This document shows, in pieces, positions 1-5,053 of a stretch of 5,102 bases of DNA; within the stretch, counting starts at the first letter, position 1, and each line of letters opens with the position of its first letter. Both the position numbers and the translations under genes were made by a program. The stretch is from Thermacetogenium sp. UBA4966 (lineage in GTDB: Bacteria; Bacillota; DSM-12270; Thermacetogeniales; Thermacetogeniaceae). The notes under the pieces are model-generated. The model had not been told where the DNA came from. It made no database searches and saw only the letters and a program-made list of their open reading frames with translations. Location: assembly GCA_002397275.1 (NCBI GenBank), contig DHAA01000020.1, forward strand, positions 1-5,102. Direction: 5' to 3'.

Positions 1-71
1 TCTATTTCCGTCTTATAGCGCTCGATTTGCGTCTTAATCAGAGAACTGATCTCTTCAGCACGTATCCCCAT
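1..71 (-). CDS. atpA: ATP synthase F1 subunit alpha, N-terminal fragment (cut by window edge)
   Basis: Only the first 23 codons are in the window, reading MGIRAEEISSLIKTQIERYK and onward. This matches the start of bacterial F1 alpha subunits, whose short N-terminal helix (RAEEISSLIKxQI) binds the delta subunit at the top of the F1 head. The nucleotide-binding domain that would prove the assignment lies outside. The ATG follows the atpH stop codon directly (TAAATG). A GAGGTG ribosome binding site at 86-81, inside the end of atpH, lies 9 bases upstream, so translation is probably coupled to atpH. The position downstream of atpH in a standard atp operon makes the call very likely despite the short fragment. 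Confidence 0.93.
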   Translation of the reverse strand, partial: MGIRAEEISSLIKTQIERYKTEI

Positions 72-638
72 TTACATGTTCACCTCAAGCTTTCCTTGCG
101 ATCTTTCCATAATGCGCGCCCCCATCATCTGCAAATTCTTTGTTACGCTGCCGTCAAAAACACGGTCTCCAATCTGAACGACCAGGCCTCCCAGCAACTC
201 CGGGTGCACGCTGACGTGAAGCTCAATACTCTTTCCCGTGGCTTTTTGCAAGACATCCCGCAGATTCAACTCGACCTGAGAACCCAACGGGTAGGCGGTT
301 TTGATCGACGCCACGACGATATTTTTGTGTTTCCGGAAAAGATCCCGGTAGGCTTCCCTAATAGCCCCGAAACTTCCTTCGCGGTGCTTGTCAACAAGTA
401 TCTCCAGAAAACCAAGAACAACAGGAGAAATACGATCCTGCATAATTTTCCTGATTATCTCTTTTTTAGCCATCGTAGGAACACGCCGGTATTCCAACAC
501 TTCCTGCAGGTCCGGCTCCTGCGCGAGAAGAGCGGCAATCTGCTCCAGATCCTGAGCAACCTCATCCACCGCCTTCAGTTCACAGGCAACATCGAACAGA
601 CCCTTGGCATAGCGGCGCGCCACCGCTTCTTTAATCAA
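72..638 (-). CDS. atpH: ATP synthase F1 subunit delta (OSCP homologue)
   Basis: This 188-residue protein has the usual length of bacterial delta subunits. Delta sits on top of the F1 head and joins it to the b-subunit peripheral stalk. The N-terminal domain begins with the typical pattern (ARRYAKGLFDVA, residues 7-18). The C-terminal part carries the conserved PELLGG (146-151), G157-D158 and DGS (162-164) signature. The start is a TTG at 638-636, and its first bases overlap the atpF stop (TTGA). An AGGGG / GAGGTAGGGG binding site at 655-646 lies 7 bases upstream and supports this start. No ATG is available near the N terminus, and the conserved first helix needs this start. The gene is coupled to atpF upstream and abuts atpA downstream. 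Confidence 0.97.
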   Translation of the reverse strand: MIKEAVARRYAKGLFDVACELKAVDEVAQDLEQIAALLAQEPDLQEVLEYRRVPTMAKKEIIRKIMQDRISPVVLGFLEILVDKHREGSFGAIREAYRDLFRKHKNIVVASIKTAYPLGSQVELNLRDVLQKATGKSIELHVSVHPELLGGLVVQIGDRVFDGSVTKNLQMMGARIMERSQGKLEVNM

Positions 639-1120
639 TGAATTTCCCCTACCTCATTCAAAAAATCATCGACTATCCTCTTATTATCCTCTTCATTAAT
701 ATTGCGGCTCAGAATCCTCTCAGCAGCCATGACGGCCAGAGCGCTTACCTCCCGGCGCAGGTCGAGCAAGGCTTCGTCCTTTTCCCGCCGGATCTCCTGG
801 CGTGCTCTCTCCAGCAAAGCCGTCGCTTCATTACGGCTCTGTGCCAGTATGGCCGACCGCTCTTCCTCCCCGGCTTTGGCCGCTTTGGCTATGATCTCCT
901 GCGCCTCTTGTCTGGCGCCGGCAATCTGCTCCTTGTATTCACGGAGAAGACTTTCGGCCTCAGTACGGCCGCGTTCCGCCTCGGAAATATTATCGGCGAT
1001 CTCTTTACTCCTGTTGTCCATAAAATTCATCACAGGATGATAAGCGAACTTATAAAGCAGGGCCAGGATTACCAAAAAGTTGATAACCGCCCAGATAGCT
1101 GTCGATAGGTTGAATGTCAC
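635..1120 (-). CDS. atpF: ATP synthase Fo subunit b (peripheral stalk)
   Basis: This 161-residue subunit b forms the dimeric outer stalk that holds the F1 head static against the rotor. One N-terminal membrane segment (about residues 8-27) is followed by the membrane-exit stretch KFAYHPVMNFMDNRSKEIAD (24-43). A long charged heptad-type coiled coil rich in Glu, Arg, Lys and Ala then runs to about residue 125. The C-terminal delta-binding region (EVSALAVMAAERILSRNI, 124-141) closes the protein. The start is GTG at 1120-1118, with a GGAGG site at 1134-1130, 9 bases upstream. Its stop overlaps the TTG start of atpH by four bases. Only one b-type gene is visible, so the stalk is probably a homodimer, unlike the b/b' pairs of photosynthetic bacteria. 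Confidence 0.97.
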   Translation of the reverse strand: MTFNLSTAIWAVINFLVILALLYKFAYHPVMNFMDNRSKEIADNISEAERGRTEAESLLREYKEQIAGARQEAQEIIAKAAKAGEEERSAILAQSRNEATALLERARQEIRREKDEALLDLRREVSALAVMAAERILSRNINEEDNKRIVDDFLNEVGEIH

Positions 1121-1152
1121 TTGCTAGTCCCTCCCAGGAACCGGTCAAGATA

Positions 1153-1192
1153 TACCCGGGGGCGTGCACAGGGTGTGATGCGCCCCTGGGTA
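1153..1192 (-). other. Strong imperfect hairpin between atpE and atpF
   Basis: In the transcript the arms are TACCCAGGGGCG and CGCCCCCGGGTA, giving a 12-pair stem with one A/C mismatch after the fifth pair. The stem closes a 16-base loop, inside which CACA-CCC-TGTG can pair again. It ends 32 bases before the atpF start codon and just clear of its binding site. No T-run follows, so it is not a standard intrinsic terminator. By analogy with other operons, an RNA processing or 3'-end stabilising element for the atpE portion is plausible, but that role is inferred. Confidence 0.6.
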
Positions 1193-1258
1193 CCAATAAA
1201 TACCGCTGACTCTTCCCGGTTCGCAATTACAGGCTGCCGCCATAAATCTTTACGCTTC

Positions 1259-1273
1259 CGCCTGAAGCAGGCG
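1259..1273 (-). repeat. Small perfect inverted repeat downstream of atpE
   Basis: The stem is CGCCTG / CAGGCG with a three-base loop, about 43 bases after the atpE stop. It is too short and lacks the T-run expected of a terminator. It may add to RNA structure in the atpE-atpF spacer or be fortuitous. Confidence 0.35.
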
Positions 1274-1315
1274 CCAACCTCACCTTCGGCTCCGCTTATT
1301 ATCATAAACAAGAGC

Positions 1316-1549
1316 TTACATTTTGAAAAGCAGCATAAAAGCTATGAGAAGGCCGTAAATAGTCAACGACTCCATAAAAGCCAGGGCAAGAATCATCGTT
1401 GTGCGCAGTTCGCCGGCCACTTCCGGCTGGCGAGCTATCCCCTCCATCGCTTTCGCTGCCGTGGTACCCTGGCCAAGCGCGGGGCCGATGGTAGCAATAC
1501 CCATCACCAGTGCTACGGCCAGTGCAATGATCGCGGATGTCATATTCAT
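1316..1549 (-). CDS. atpE: ATP synthase Fo subunit c (rotor ring proteolipid)
   Basis: This 77-residue hairpin membrane protein forms the ion-carrying rotor ring. Helix 1 spans about residues 5-28 and contains GPALGQG (22-28). The polar loop ARQPE (39-43) contacts gamma and epsilon. Helix 2 spans about 50-75 and has the essential carboxylate E60 in FMESLTIYG (58-66). Q27, E60, S61 and Y65 occupy the positions of Q32, E65, S66 and Y70 in the Na+-binding c subunit of Ilyobacter tartaricus; L62 replaces the Thr found there. A long AAAGGAGGG site at 1569-1561 lies 11 bases before the first ATG and favours it over the ATG at codon 3. Being a multi-copy subunit, it fits well with this strong site. 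Confidence 0.98.
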   Translation of the reverse strand: MNMTSAIIALAVALVMGIATIGPALGQGTTAAKAMEGIARQPEVAGELRTTMILALAFMESLTIYGLLIAFMLLFKM

Positions 1550-1560
1550 CTTCTGTTTCT

Positions 1561-1569
1561 CCCTCCTTT
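1561..1569 (-). promoter_or_regulatory. Strong ribosome binding site of atpE
   Basis: The transcript reads AAAGGAGGG, a near-complete anti-16S match, 11 bases before the atpE ATG at 1549. It is among the longest such matches in the operon, in keeping with the high copy number of subunit c. It also selects the first of two closely spaced ATG codons. Confidence 0.75.
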
Positions 1570-1606
1570 CCGCACCTACCTGCTTTTAGAAATCAATACT
1601 TCATAC

Positions 1607-2278
1607 TCAGTGGGCATCTGCAGTAGCAGATGAAATATAAACGGCCGTCAGTGTTGTAAACACGATAGCCTGGATAAAGCCGAAGAGAATGCCCAGCACC
1701 TGCATAACAGCCGGAACAAGAGGAGCGCAAAGGCTTAACAACACGGCGACCACCATTTCCTCACCGAAAACATTGCCGAAAAGTCGCAGAGACAGCGAAA
1801 GCGGCTTGACCAGCTCCTCGATCAGATTCAAGGGGAACATGATAAAAAATGGCTGAAAGAAGTGCTTGATATAGCCGAAACCCTTCTCGCGGAAACCGGC
1901 GATCTGGATGAAAACAAACACAAGGATAGCCAATCCGGCGGTCACGCTCAATGTGCTGGTAGGCGCCCTGAAGCCCTCCACATGGCCGGCGAAAGGTAGG
2001 AGACCCGACCAGTTGGAGATCAAAATAAAGAGAAAAAGGGTAGCCAGCAAGGGAAAAAAGCGGCGCGCCTTCTCCTGTCCCATCACTTTTCCCAAAAAAT
2101 TGAGCAGCGTTTCCAGCGTGTACTCAACCAGACACTGAAAGCGGCCAGGCACCTTGTTTAGCTTGCGGGTGGCCACAAAGAAAACCAAAAAAAGGAATAG
2201 CATAACTGCCCACATCGTTGTTACATATCCTGTTACCTCTAAACCCAAGATCGTAAACAGGACTTTGGCATTTTCCAT
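1607..2278 (-). CDS. atpB: ATP synthase Fo subunit a (stator ion channel)
   Basis: This 223-residue polytopic membrane protein provides the two half-channels through which ions reach and leave the c ring. The core signature PLSLSLRLFGN (159-169) contains the essential R165, the counterpart of E. coli aR210. E174 lies nine residues later, matching aE219. A second conserved helix, FGFIQAIVFTTLTAVYI (199-215), supplies Q203, the likely counterpart of aQ252. Other family marks are NWSGLLP (89-95) and the short ADAH C terminus. About five to six hydrophobic segments are visible. The ATG at 2278-2276 has an AGGGG binding site (2291-2287) eight bases upstream. It lies 57 bases after atpI and 57 bases before atpE. 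The protein is somewhat shorter than E. coli subunit a, as is usual in Firmicutes. Confidence 0.98.
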   Translation of the reverse strand: MENAKVLFTILGLEVTGYVTTMWAVMLFLFLVFFVATRKLNKVPGRFQCLVEYTLETLLNFLGKVMGQEKARRFFPLLATLFLFILISNWSGLLPFAGHVEGFRAPTSTLSVTAGLAILVFVFIQIAGFREKGFGYIKHFFQPFFIMFPLNLIEELVKPLSLSLRLFGNVFGEEMVVAVLLSLCAPLVPAVMQVLGILFGFIQAIVFTTLTAVYISSATADAH

Positions 2279-2335
2279 AGAACGAACCCCTTTCTGCGCC
2301 TACTGCAAGAGCCCTGTACCTGAACCCGCCCCCCT

Positions 2336-2668
2336 CTATGACGAGGATTTCTTCTTTGGAGAGTTCTTCTTCTTCCAGGGGTGTTTCTTGCTCTCCTTAT
2401 ATTCCTTTACTACCGTCACATTTTTCATGACAGTCAACCCCACCCCCGCCCCGATAAGTACCCAGATGTCGTTTGCAAAATAGTAAGCCAGGAACAGGGC
2501 GAGCATGTTGATAAAAAACCGCATCATATAACAATTAATAACCGCTGCCATCGCCTCGTCAGGAGGACGGTGCTTATTCCTCTTGATCGTCCATTGGAGG
2601 TAATAATGGTTGGCGACGCTAACCGCTGTCCCATAGAGGAAACCGATGAGCAGGAATTTCCAAAACAT
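2336..2668 (-). CDS. atpI: ATP synthase subunit I (AtpI accessory membrane protein)
   Basis: This 110-residue membrane protein sits just before atpB, the usual place of atpI. Hydrophobic segments lie at about residues 4-24, 46-65 and 67-84. Family studies implicate AtpI in c-ring assembly and, together with AtpZ in alkaliphilic Bacillus, in Mg2+ uptake. Neither role can be read from this sequence alone. The last 23 residues (88-110) form a strongly basic tail with ten lysines, which should face the cytoplasm next to the membrane. The ATG at 2668-2666 has two possible binding sites, TAAGGAG at 2687-2681 (12 bases away) and GAGGAG at 2676-2671 (2 bases away); the first overlaps the end of atpZ. 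Sequence conservation in this family is weak, so the call leans on size, topology and position. Confidence 0.85.
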   Translation of the reverse strand: MFWKFLLIGFLYGTAVSVANHYYLQWTIKRNKHRPPDEAMAAVINCYMMRFFINMLALFLAYYFANDIWVLIGAGVGLTVMKNVTVVKEYKESKKHPWKKKNSPKKKSSS

Positions 2669-2677
2669 CTCTCCTCA

Positions 2678-2947
2678 TCACTCCTTAGTCCCTCCATTTC
2701 CCTCATCCTTGTCCAGAGCTGTATTGATCATCCTGAATAAGGCGCGGAACCCTGCTGCAACTCCAACAAGAGAAAAAATGACGGTCATCACATAACCTGT
2801 TTTATGAAACAGCCAGCGATCCAAATAATAACCTATATAATAACCTATGAAGACCGAAGCTGCAAGAGTAATGCCTATATTTGTCATCAAGGCGAGGGCG
2901 TGCCATCCGCCCGCAGATTTTTTTTTCTTGTCCAACTCGACCTCCAC
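2678..2947 (-). CDS. atpZ: AtpZ-type accessory membrane protein of the ATP synthase operon
   Basis: This protein of about 89 residues has a lysine-rich N terminus and two membrane helices (about 18-40 and 51-71). They carry the family pattern IGYYLDRWL (38-46) and GVAAGFRAL (62-70). These fit the AtpZ/AtpI (ATPase gene 1) family found at the head of Firmicutes atp operons, where AtpZ works with AtpI. It is the first gene of the atp cluster, 129 bases after wecB, and ends nine bases before the atpI ATG. The start is uncertain. The GTG at 2947-2945 has no binding site upstream. A TTG at 2935-2933 (four codons later, giving 85 residues) has GGAGG at 2945-2941, five bases before it, and may be the true start. 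Confidence 0.85.
   Translation of the reverse strand: MEVELDKKKKSAGGWHALALMTNIGITLAASVFIGYYIGYYLDRWLFHKTGYVMTVIFSLVGVAAGFRALFRMINTALDKDEGNGGTKE
2941..2945 (-). promoter_or_regulatory. Ribosome binding site that questions the atpZ start
   Basis: GGAGG here overlaps the GTG that gives the longest atpZ frame, so it cannot serve that codon. It is correctly placed, five bases away, for the in-frame TTG at 2935-2933. This argues for an atpZ product four residues shorter. Confidence 0.5.
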
Positions 2948-2998
2948 TCAGTATTATTAAATAAATAACCGAGATTATTATCTTATTCTCTCTCATCA

Positions 2999-3042
2999 AA
3001 GAAATTCCTGCCGCAATATAGCCTTATCAAGGAAAATTTCTT
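2999..3042. repeat. Inverted repeat upstream of atpZ
   Basis: The arms AAGAAATT (2999-3006) and AATTTCTT (3035-3042) are perfect complements separated by 28 bases. Between them, CCTTGATAAGG (3022-3032) is itself a small palindrome. The arrangement could be an operator or leader structure for the atp operon, but short AT-rich repeats also arise by chance. Confidence 0.35.
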
Positions 3043-3060
3043 GCAGCTCCTCCCCACTGT

Positions 3061-3074
3061 CCCGCTCCTGCGGG
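3061..3074 (-). other. Short hairpin just after the wecB stop codon
   Basis: In the transcript CCCGC and GCGGG form a five-pair stem around an AGGA loop, beginning two bases after the wecB TGA. It is followed by ACAGTGGGG and not by a T-run, so it is a poor intrinsic terminator. Transcription may read through from wecB into the atp genes. Confidence 0.4.
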
Positions 3075-3076
3075 TT

Positions 3077-4255
3077 TCATCCCCTGCCCGCGACGCGGTA
3101 CGCCGCGGGTGAAAAGTCGGCGGGCGCGGGTCCCCTGCCGAAATAAGAATTAATAGCCTGGACAATACGCCCGCCAGCCAGCCCATCCCCATAGGGATTA
3201 ACGGCGTTAGCCATCCTCCGATAGGCATCCTCATCAGCGAGCAGACGGTTGACCTCATGCGCTACCTTGCGCCGGTCGGTTCCGATCAACAGCGCCGTCC
3301 CAAAGGCAGCGGCCTCAGGCCTTTCCGTCACTTGGCGCAGAACAAGCGCCGGCTTCCCCAGAGCCGGGGCCTCCTCCTGAATTCCCCCAGAATCAGTAAG
3401 CACCAGATAAGACCTCTTCATCACGTTGATAAAGGGGAGGTAATCCAGGGGTTCTGTAAGATAAACCCGTTCCACACCGCGTAAAACGCTGTTTACCTCG
3501 CGGCGCACAACCGGGTTTTTATGCACCGGGAAGACAACCCCCGCCTCCGGATGCGCGGACAGCACATCCCCCAGAGCCAGATAGACATCGCGCAGCGGGG
3601 CGCCCAGGTTTTCCCTCCTGTGAGTGGTCAGCAGAATGACCCTTTTATTCTCGCTGAAGGGGAGCATTAGCTCAGGATCTAGTTGATAGGGCTGTTCCAG
3701 CGCCTGATAAAGAGCGTCGATCACCGGATTGCCGGTTACATAGATATGATTCCCTTCAATCCCTTCTTTTAACAGAGCATCCCGAGATCTGTCTGTGGGA
3801 GCGAAATGAAGGTCTGCCAGGCGGGTAGTGAGCGTCCTGTTGCTCTCCTCCGGGTAGGGGGCGTACTTTTGATAGGTGCGCAGCCCGGCCTCTACGTGTC
3901 CCACAGGTATCCGGCAGTAAAAGGCGGCCAGGGCGCCGGCGAAGGTGGTTGTCGTATCCCCTTGCACCAGCACCAAATCGGGGCGCTCCTCTTCCAAAAT
4001 ACCCTTCAAACCGGTTAGCACGGCTGCAGTCAGCTCAAAGAGATCCTGCCCCGGACGCATCACGCCCAGGTCATAATCAGGTTTTAGATTGAAGGTATCC
4101 ATTACCTGGTCAAGCATCTCCCGATGCTGCGCGGTTGCCGCTACCCTGTTTTCTATGGCGGAACAGGAAGCGAGTTCTCTGATTACCGGCGCCATTTTAA
4201 TGGCTTCAGGACGCGTGCCGAAGATGCTTAAAACCTTAACTTTTTCTTTTTTCAC
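3077..4255 (-). CDS. wecB: UDP-N-acetylglucosamine 2-epimerase, non-hydrolysing
   Basis: This 392-residue cytoplasmic enzyme interconverts UDP-GlcNAc and UDP-ManNAc, which supplies ManNAc for cell-wall glycopolymers (called mnaA in Gram-positives). Family motifs appear in order: FGTRPEAIKMAPVI (12-25), VQGDTTTT (97-104), HVEAGLRT (120-127), PEESNR (135-140), TGNPVID (174-180), THRREN (211-216), DSGGIQEEAP (288-297), TERPEA (310-315) and NPYGDG (353-358). D100, E122, E136 and H212 correspond to the catalytic set D95, E117, E131 and H213 of E. coli WecB. The last 20 residues are a Pro/Ala/Gly/Arg tail of low complexity. The start is GTG at 4255-4253, with GAGG at 4263-4260 overlapping the upstream stop. 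It follows the MazG-like gene by seven bases, so the two are probably cotranscribed. Confidence 0.97.
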   Translation of the reverse strand: MKKEKVKVLSIFGTRPEAIKMAPVIRELASCSAIENRVAATAQHREMLDQVMDTFNLKPDYDLGVMRPGQDLFELTAAVLTGLKGILEEERPDLVLVQGDTTTTFAGALAAFYCRIPVGHVEAGLRTYQKYAPYPEESNRTLTTRLADLHFAPTDRSRDALLKEGIEGNHIYVTGNPVIDALYQALEQPYQLDPELMLPFSENKRVILLTTHRRENLGAPLRDVYLALGDVLSAHPEAGVVFPVHKNPVVRREVNSVLRGVERVYLTEPLDYLPFINVMKRSYLVLTDSGGIQEEAPALGKPALVLRQVTERPEAAAFGTALLIGTDRRKVAHEVNRLLADEDAYRRMANAVNPYGDGLAGGRIVQAINSYFGRGPAPADFSPAAYRVAGRG

Positions 4256-4262
4256 TTGACCT

Positions 4263-4586
4263 CTACTCCACTCTCAGGTACTCTTTTTCTATCAGCTTGC
4301 GGATGTGCCGCTCCAGGGCCTGCCCGATATCGGCCCCATATTCCTCTTCCAGCACAAACATCAGAGAAACAGCGGTCTGAGCCACATCCAACAACTCCCG
4401 CAGGATCATCTCCATCACCTGACGCTCGCTCATCTTTGTCTGCTCGCCGCTCATCCCCCGAAACTTGCCGATAGCCTGGGCCAGTTCCCCGGCTTCCTCC
4501 ATCAGCTTGAAAGCCGTCGATTCCAGGGTGGGATTGAGATTGTTCAAGCGAGGCAGTGTGATGTCCTTAGTTTTCATCATGTCCAT
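4263..4586 (-). CDS. MazG-like nucleotide pyrophosphohydrolase family protein
   Basis: This 107-residue, largely helical protein has the metal-binding pattern of the all-alpha NTP pyrophosphatase (MazG / dUTPase) superfamily. EEAGE gives E30, E31 and E34, and ELLD gives E64 and D67. The opening LPRLNNLNPTLESTAFKLMEEAGELAQAIGKF resembles the small Firmicutes MazG-like family; I write it here by position as residues 11-42. Such enzymes cleave (d)NTPs to (d)NMP and pyrophosphate with Mg2+, but the substrate of this branch is unknown to me. The ATG at 4586-4584 has GAGG (4599-4596) nine bases upstream; ATGs at codons 3 and 4 are alternatives. It overlaps the end of the dCMP deaminase gene by 20 bases and precedes wecB by seven, implying one transcript. 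Confidence 0.85.
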   Translation of the reverse strand: MDMMKTKDITLPRLNNLNPTLESTAFKLMEEAGELAQAIGKFRGMSGEQTKMSERQVMEMILRELLDVAQTAVSLMFVLEEEYGADIGQALERHIRKLIEKEYLRVE

Positions 4587-5040
4587 TTTTGTTATCCTCT
4601 CCCATACAGATTAGTTTAACCCCTGCTTCCTGAAAGATATCAGCCGCCAGTTGATCAGGGTATCCGCCTAGAAAATAAACATCCTTGATCCCCGCGTTGC
4701 AGATCATCTTGGCACAGAGAACGCAGGGCTGATGTGTGATGTAAAACACACCCCCCTTAATAGGAATCCCATGCAAGGCCGCCTGAATAATGGCGTTCTG
4801 TTCCGCATGCAGGCCGCGGCACAATTCATGGCGCTCGCCGGAAGGAACAGAAAGCCGCTGGCGCAGGCACCCCACTTCACAGCAGTGGCGAATTCCCGCC
4901 GGGGCGCCGTTATAACCTGTACAGAGGATCCGCCGCTCCTTGACGATCAGCGCTCCCACCTGACGCCTGAGGCAGGTGGAGCGTTTCGCCACAACCTGAG
5001 TTATTTCCATGAAATATTCCTGCCACCCGGGTCTTGTCAA
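4567..5040 (-). CDS. comEB: Deoxycytidylate (dCMP) deaminase, ComEB family
   Basis: This 157-residue zinc enzyme converts dCMP to dUMP, feeding thymidylate synthesis. The catalytic zinc motif is HAEQNAI (78-84), with H78 as ligand and E80 as proton shuttle, plus PCVLC (105-109) with C106 and C109. Extra Cys/His residues before it (H52, C53, C58, H71, C74) resemble the second, structural zinc site of dCMP deaminases. GYNGAPAG (42-49) and the YFLGGYPD segment (122-129) are typical of the family. The start is TTG at 5040-5038, giving the conserved WQEYFMEI opening. An in-frame stop at 5061-5059 limits any extension, and the next ATG (codon 11) would cut this region. The G-rich upstream stretch (5055-5048) is only a moderate binding site. 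Despite the gene name, no competence function is implied. Confidence 0.95.
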   Translation of the reverse strand: MTRPGWQEYFMEITQVVAKRSTCLRRQVGALIVKERRILCTGYNGAPAGIRHCCEVGCLRQRLSVPSGERHELCRGLHAEQNAIIQAALHGIPIKGGVFYITHQPCVLCAKMICNAGIKDVYFLGGYPDQLAADIFQEAGVKLICMGEDNKNGHDEN

Positions 5041-5053
5041 GCCCCAACACCCC

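Larger units (their letters stand above)
1121..1315 (-). other. Long intergenic spacer between atpE and atpF
   Basis: This 195-base gap is the largest inside the operon; the other atp gaps are 57 bases or less, or overlaps. It contains a strong hairpin near its atpF end (1153-1192), a small perfect hairpin near its atpE end (1259-1273), and the atpF ribosome binding site at 1134-1130. I see no terminator with a T-run and no convincing promoter. One frame is open across the gap, but it lacks a binding site and any recognisable protein. Confidence 0.7.
2948..3076 (-). other. Intergenic region between wecB and the atp genes
   Basis: The half near atpZ (2948-3040) is markedly AT-rich compared with its surroundings and is the natural place for an atp promoter. 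I tested TTGATA (3030-3025), TTGATG (2999-2994), TTGCGG (3016-3011) and several TATAAT-like hexamers, but no pair with 16-18 base spacing is convincing. It also holds an 8-base inverted repeat (2999-3006 with 3035-3042) and a small hairpin right after the wecB stop (3061-3074). No gene is seen. Confidence 0.55.

Noticed and set aside
27..641. A 204-codon plus-strand open frame opposite atpH
   Set aside because: It is the antisense shadow of a well-conserved delta subunit gene, with no family features and an implausible composition rich in His, Arg, Asn and Gln.
638..1108. Plus-strand open frames opposite atpF
   Set aside because: They are antisense to a clear subunit b with coiled coil and membrane segment, and have no recognisable domains.
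1117..1311. A 64-codon minus-strand open frame filling the atpE-atpF gap and ending with a four-base overlap of the atpF GTG
   Set aside because: The overlap looks like coupling, but the start (TTG, or ATG two codons later) has no binding site. The protein matches nothing I recognise, and the stretch is dominated by the hairpins. Conservation of the frame in relatives would be needed to revive it.
2802..2999. A 65-codon minus-strand frame beginning in the spacer upstream of atpZ, with a hydrophobic N terminus
   Set aside because: It overlaps atpZ in another frame. The hydrophobic start simply reflects AT-rich spacer DNA, and it loses any protein-like character once inside atpZ.
3061..3074. 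Intrinsic terminator for the comEB-mazG-wecB unit
   Set aside because: The stem is only five pairs and no T-run follows on the transcribed strand, so it is listed only as a hairpin.
2983..3258. A 91-codon minus-strand frame overlapping the end of wecB
   Set aside because: It is out of frame with the epimerase and shows no binding site or known motif, so it is a shadow of GC-rich coding DNA.
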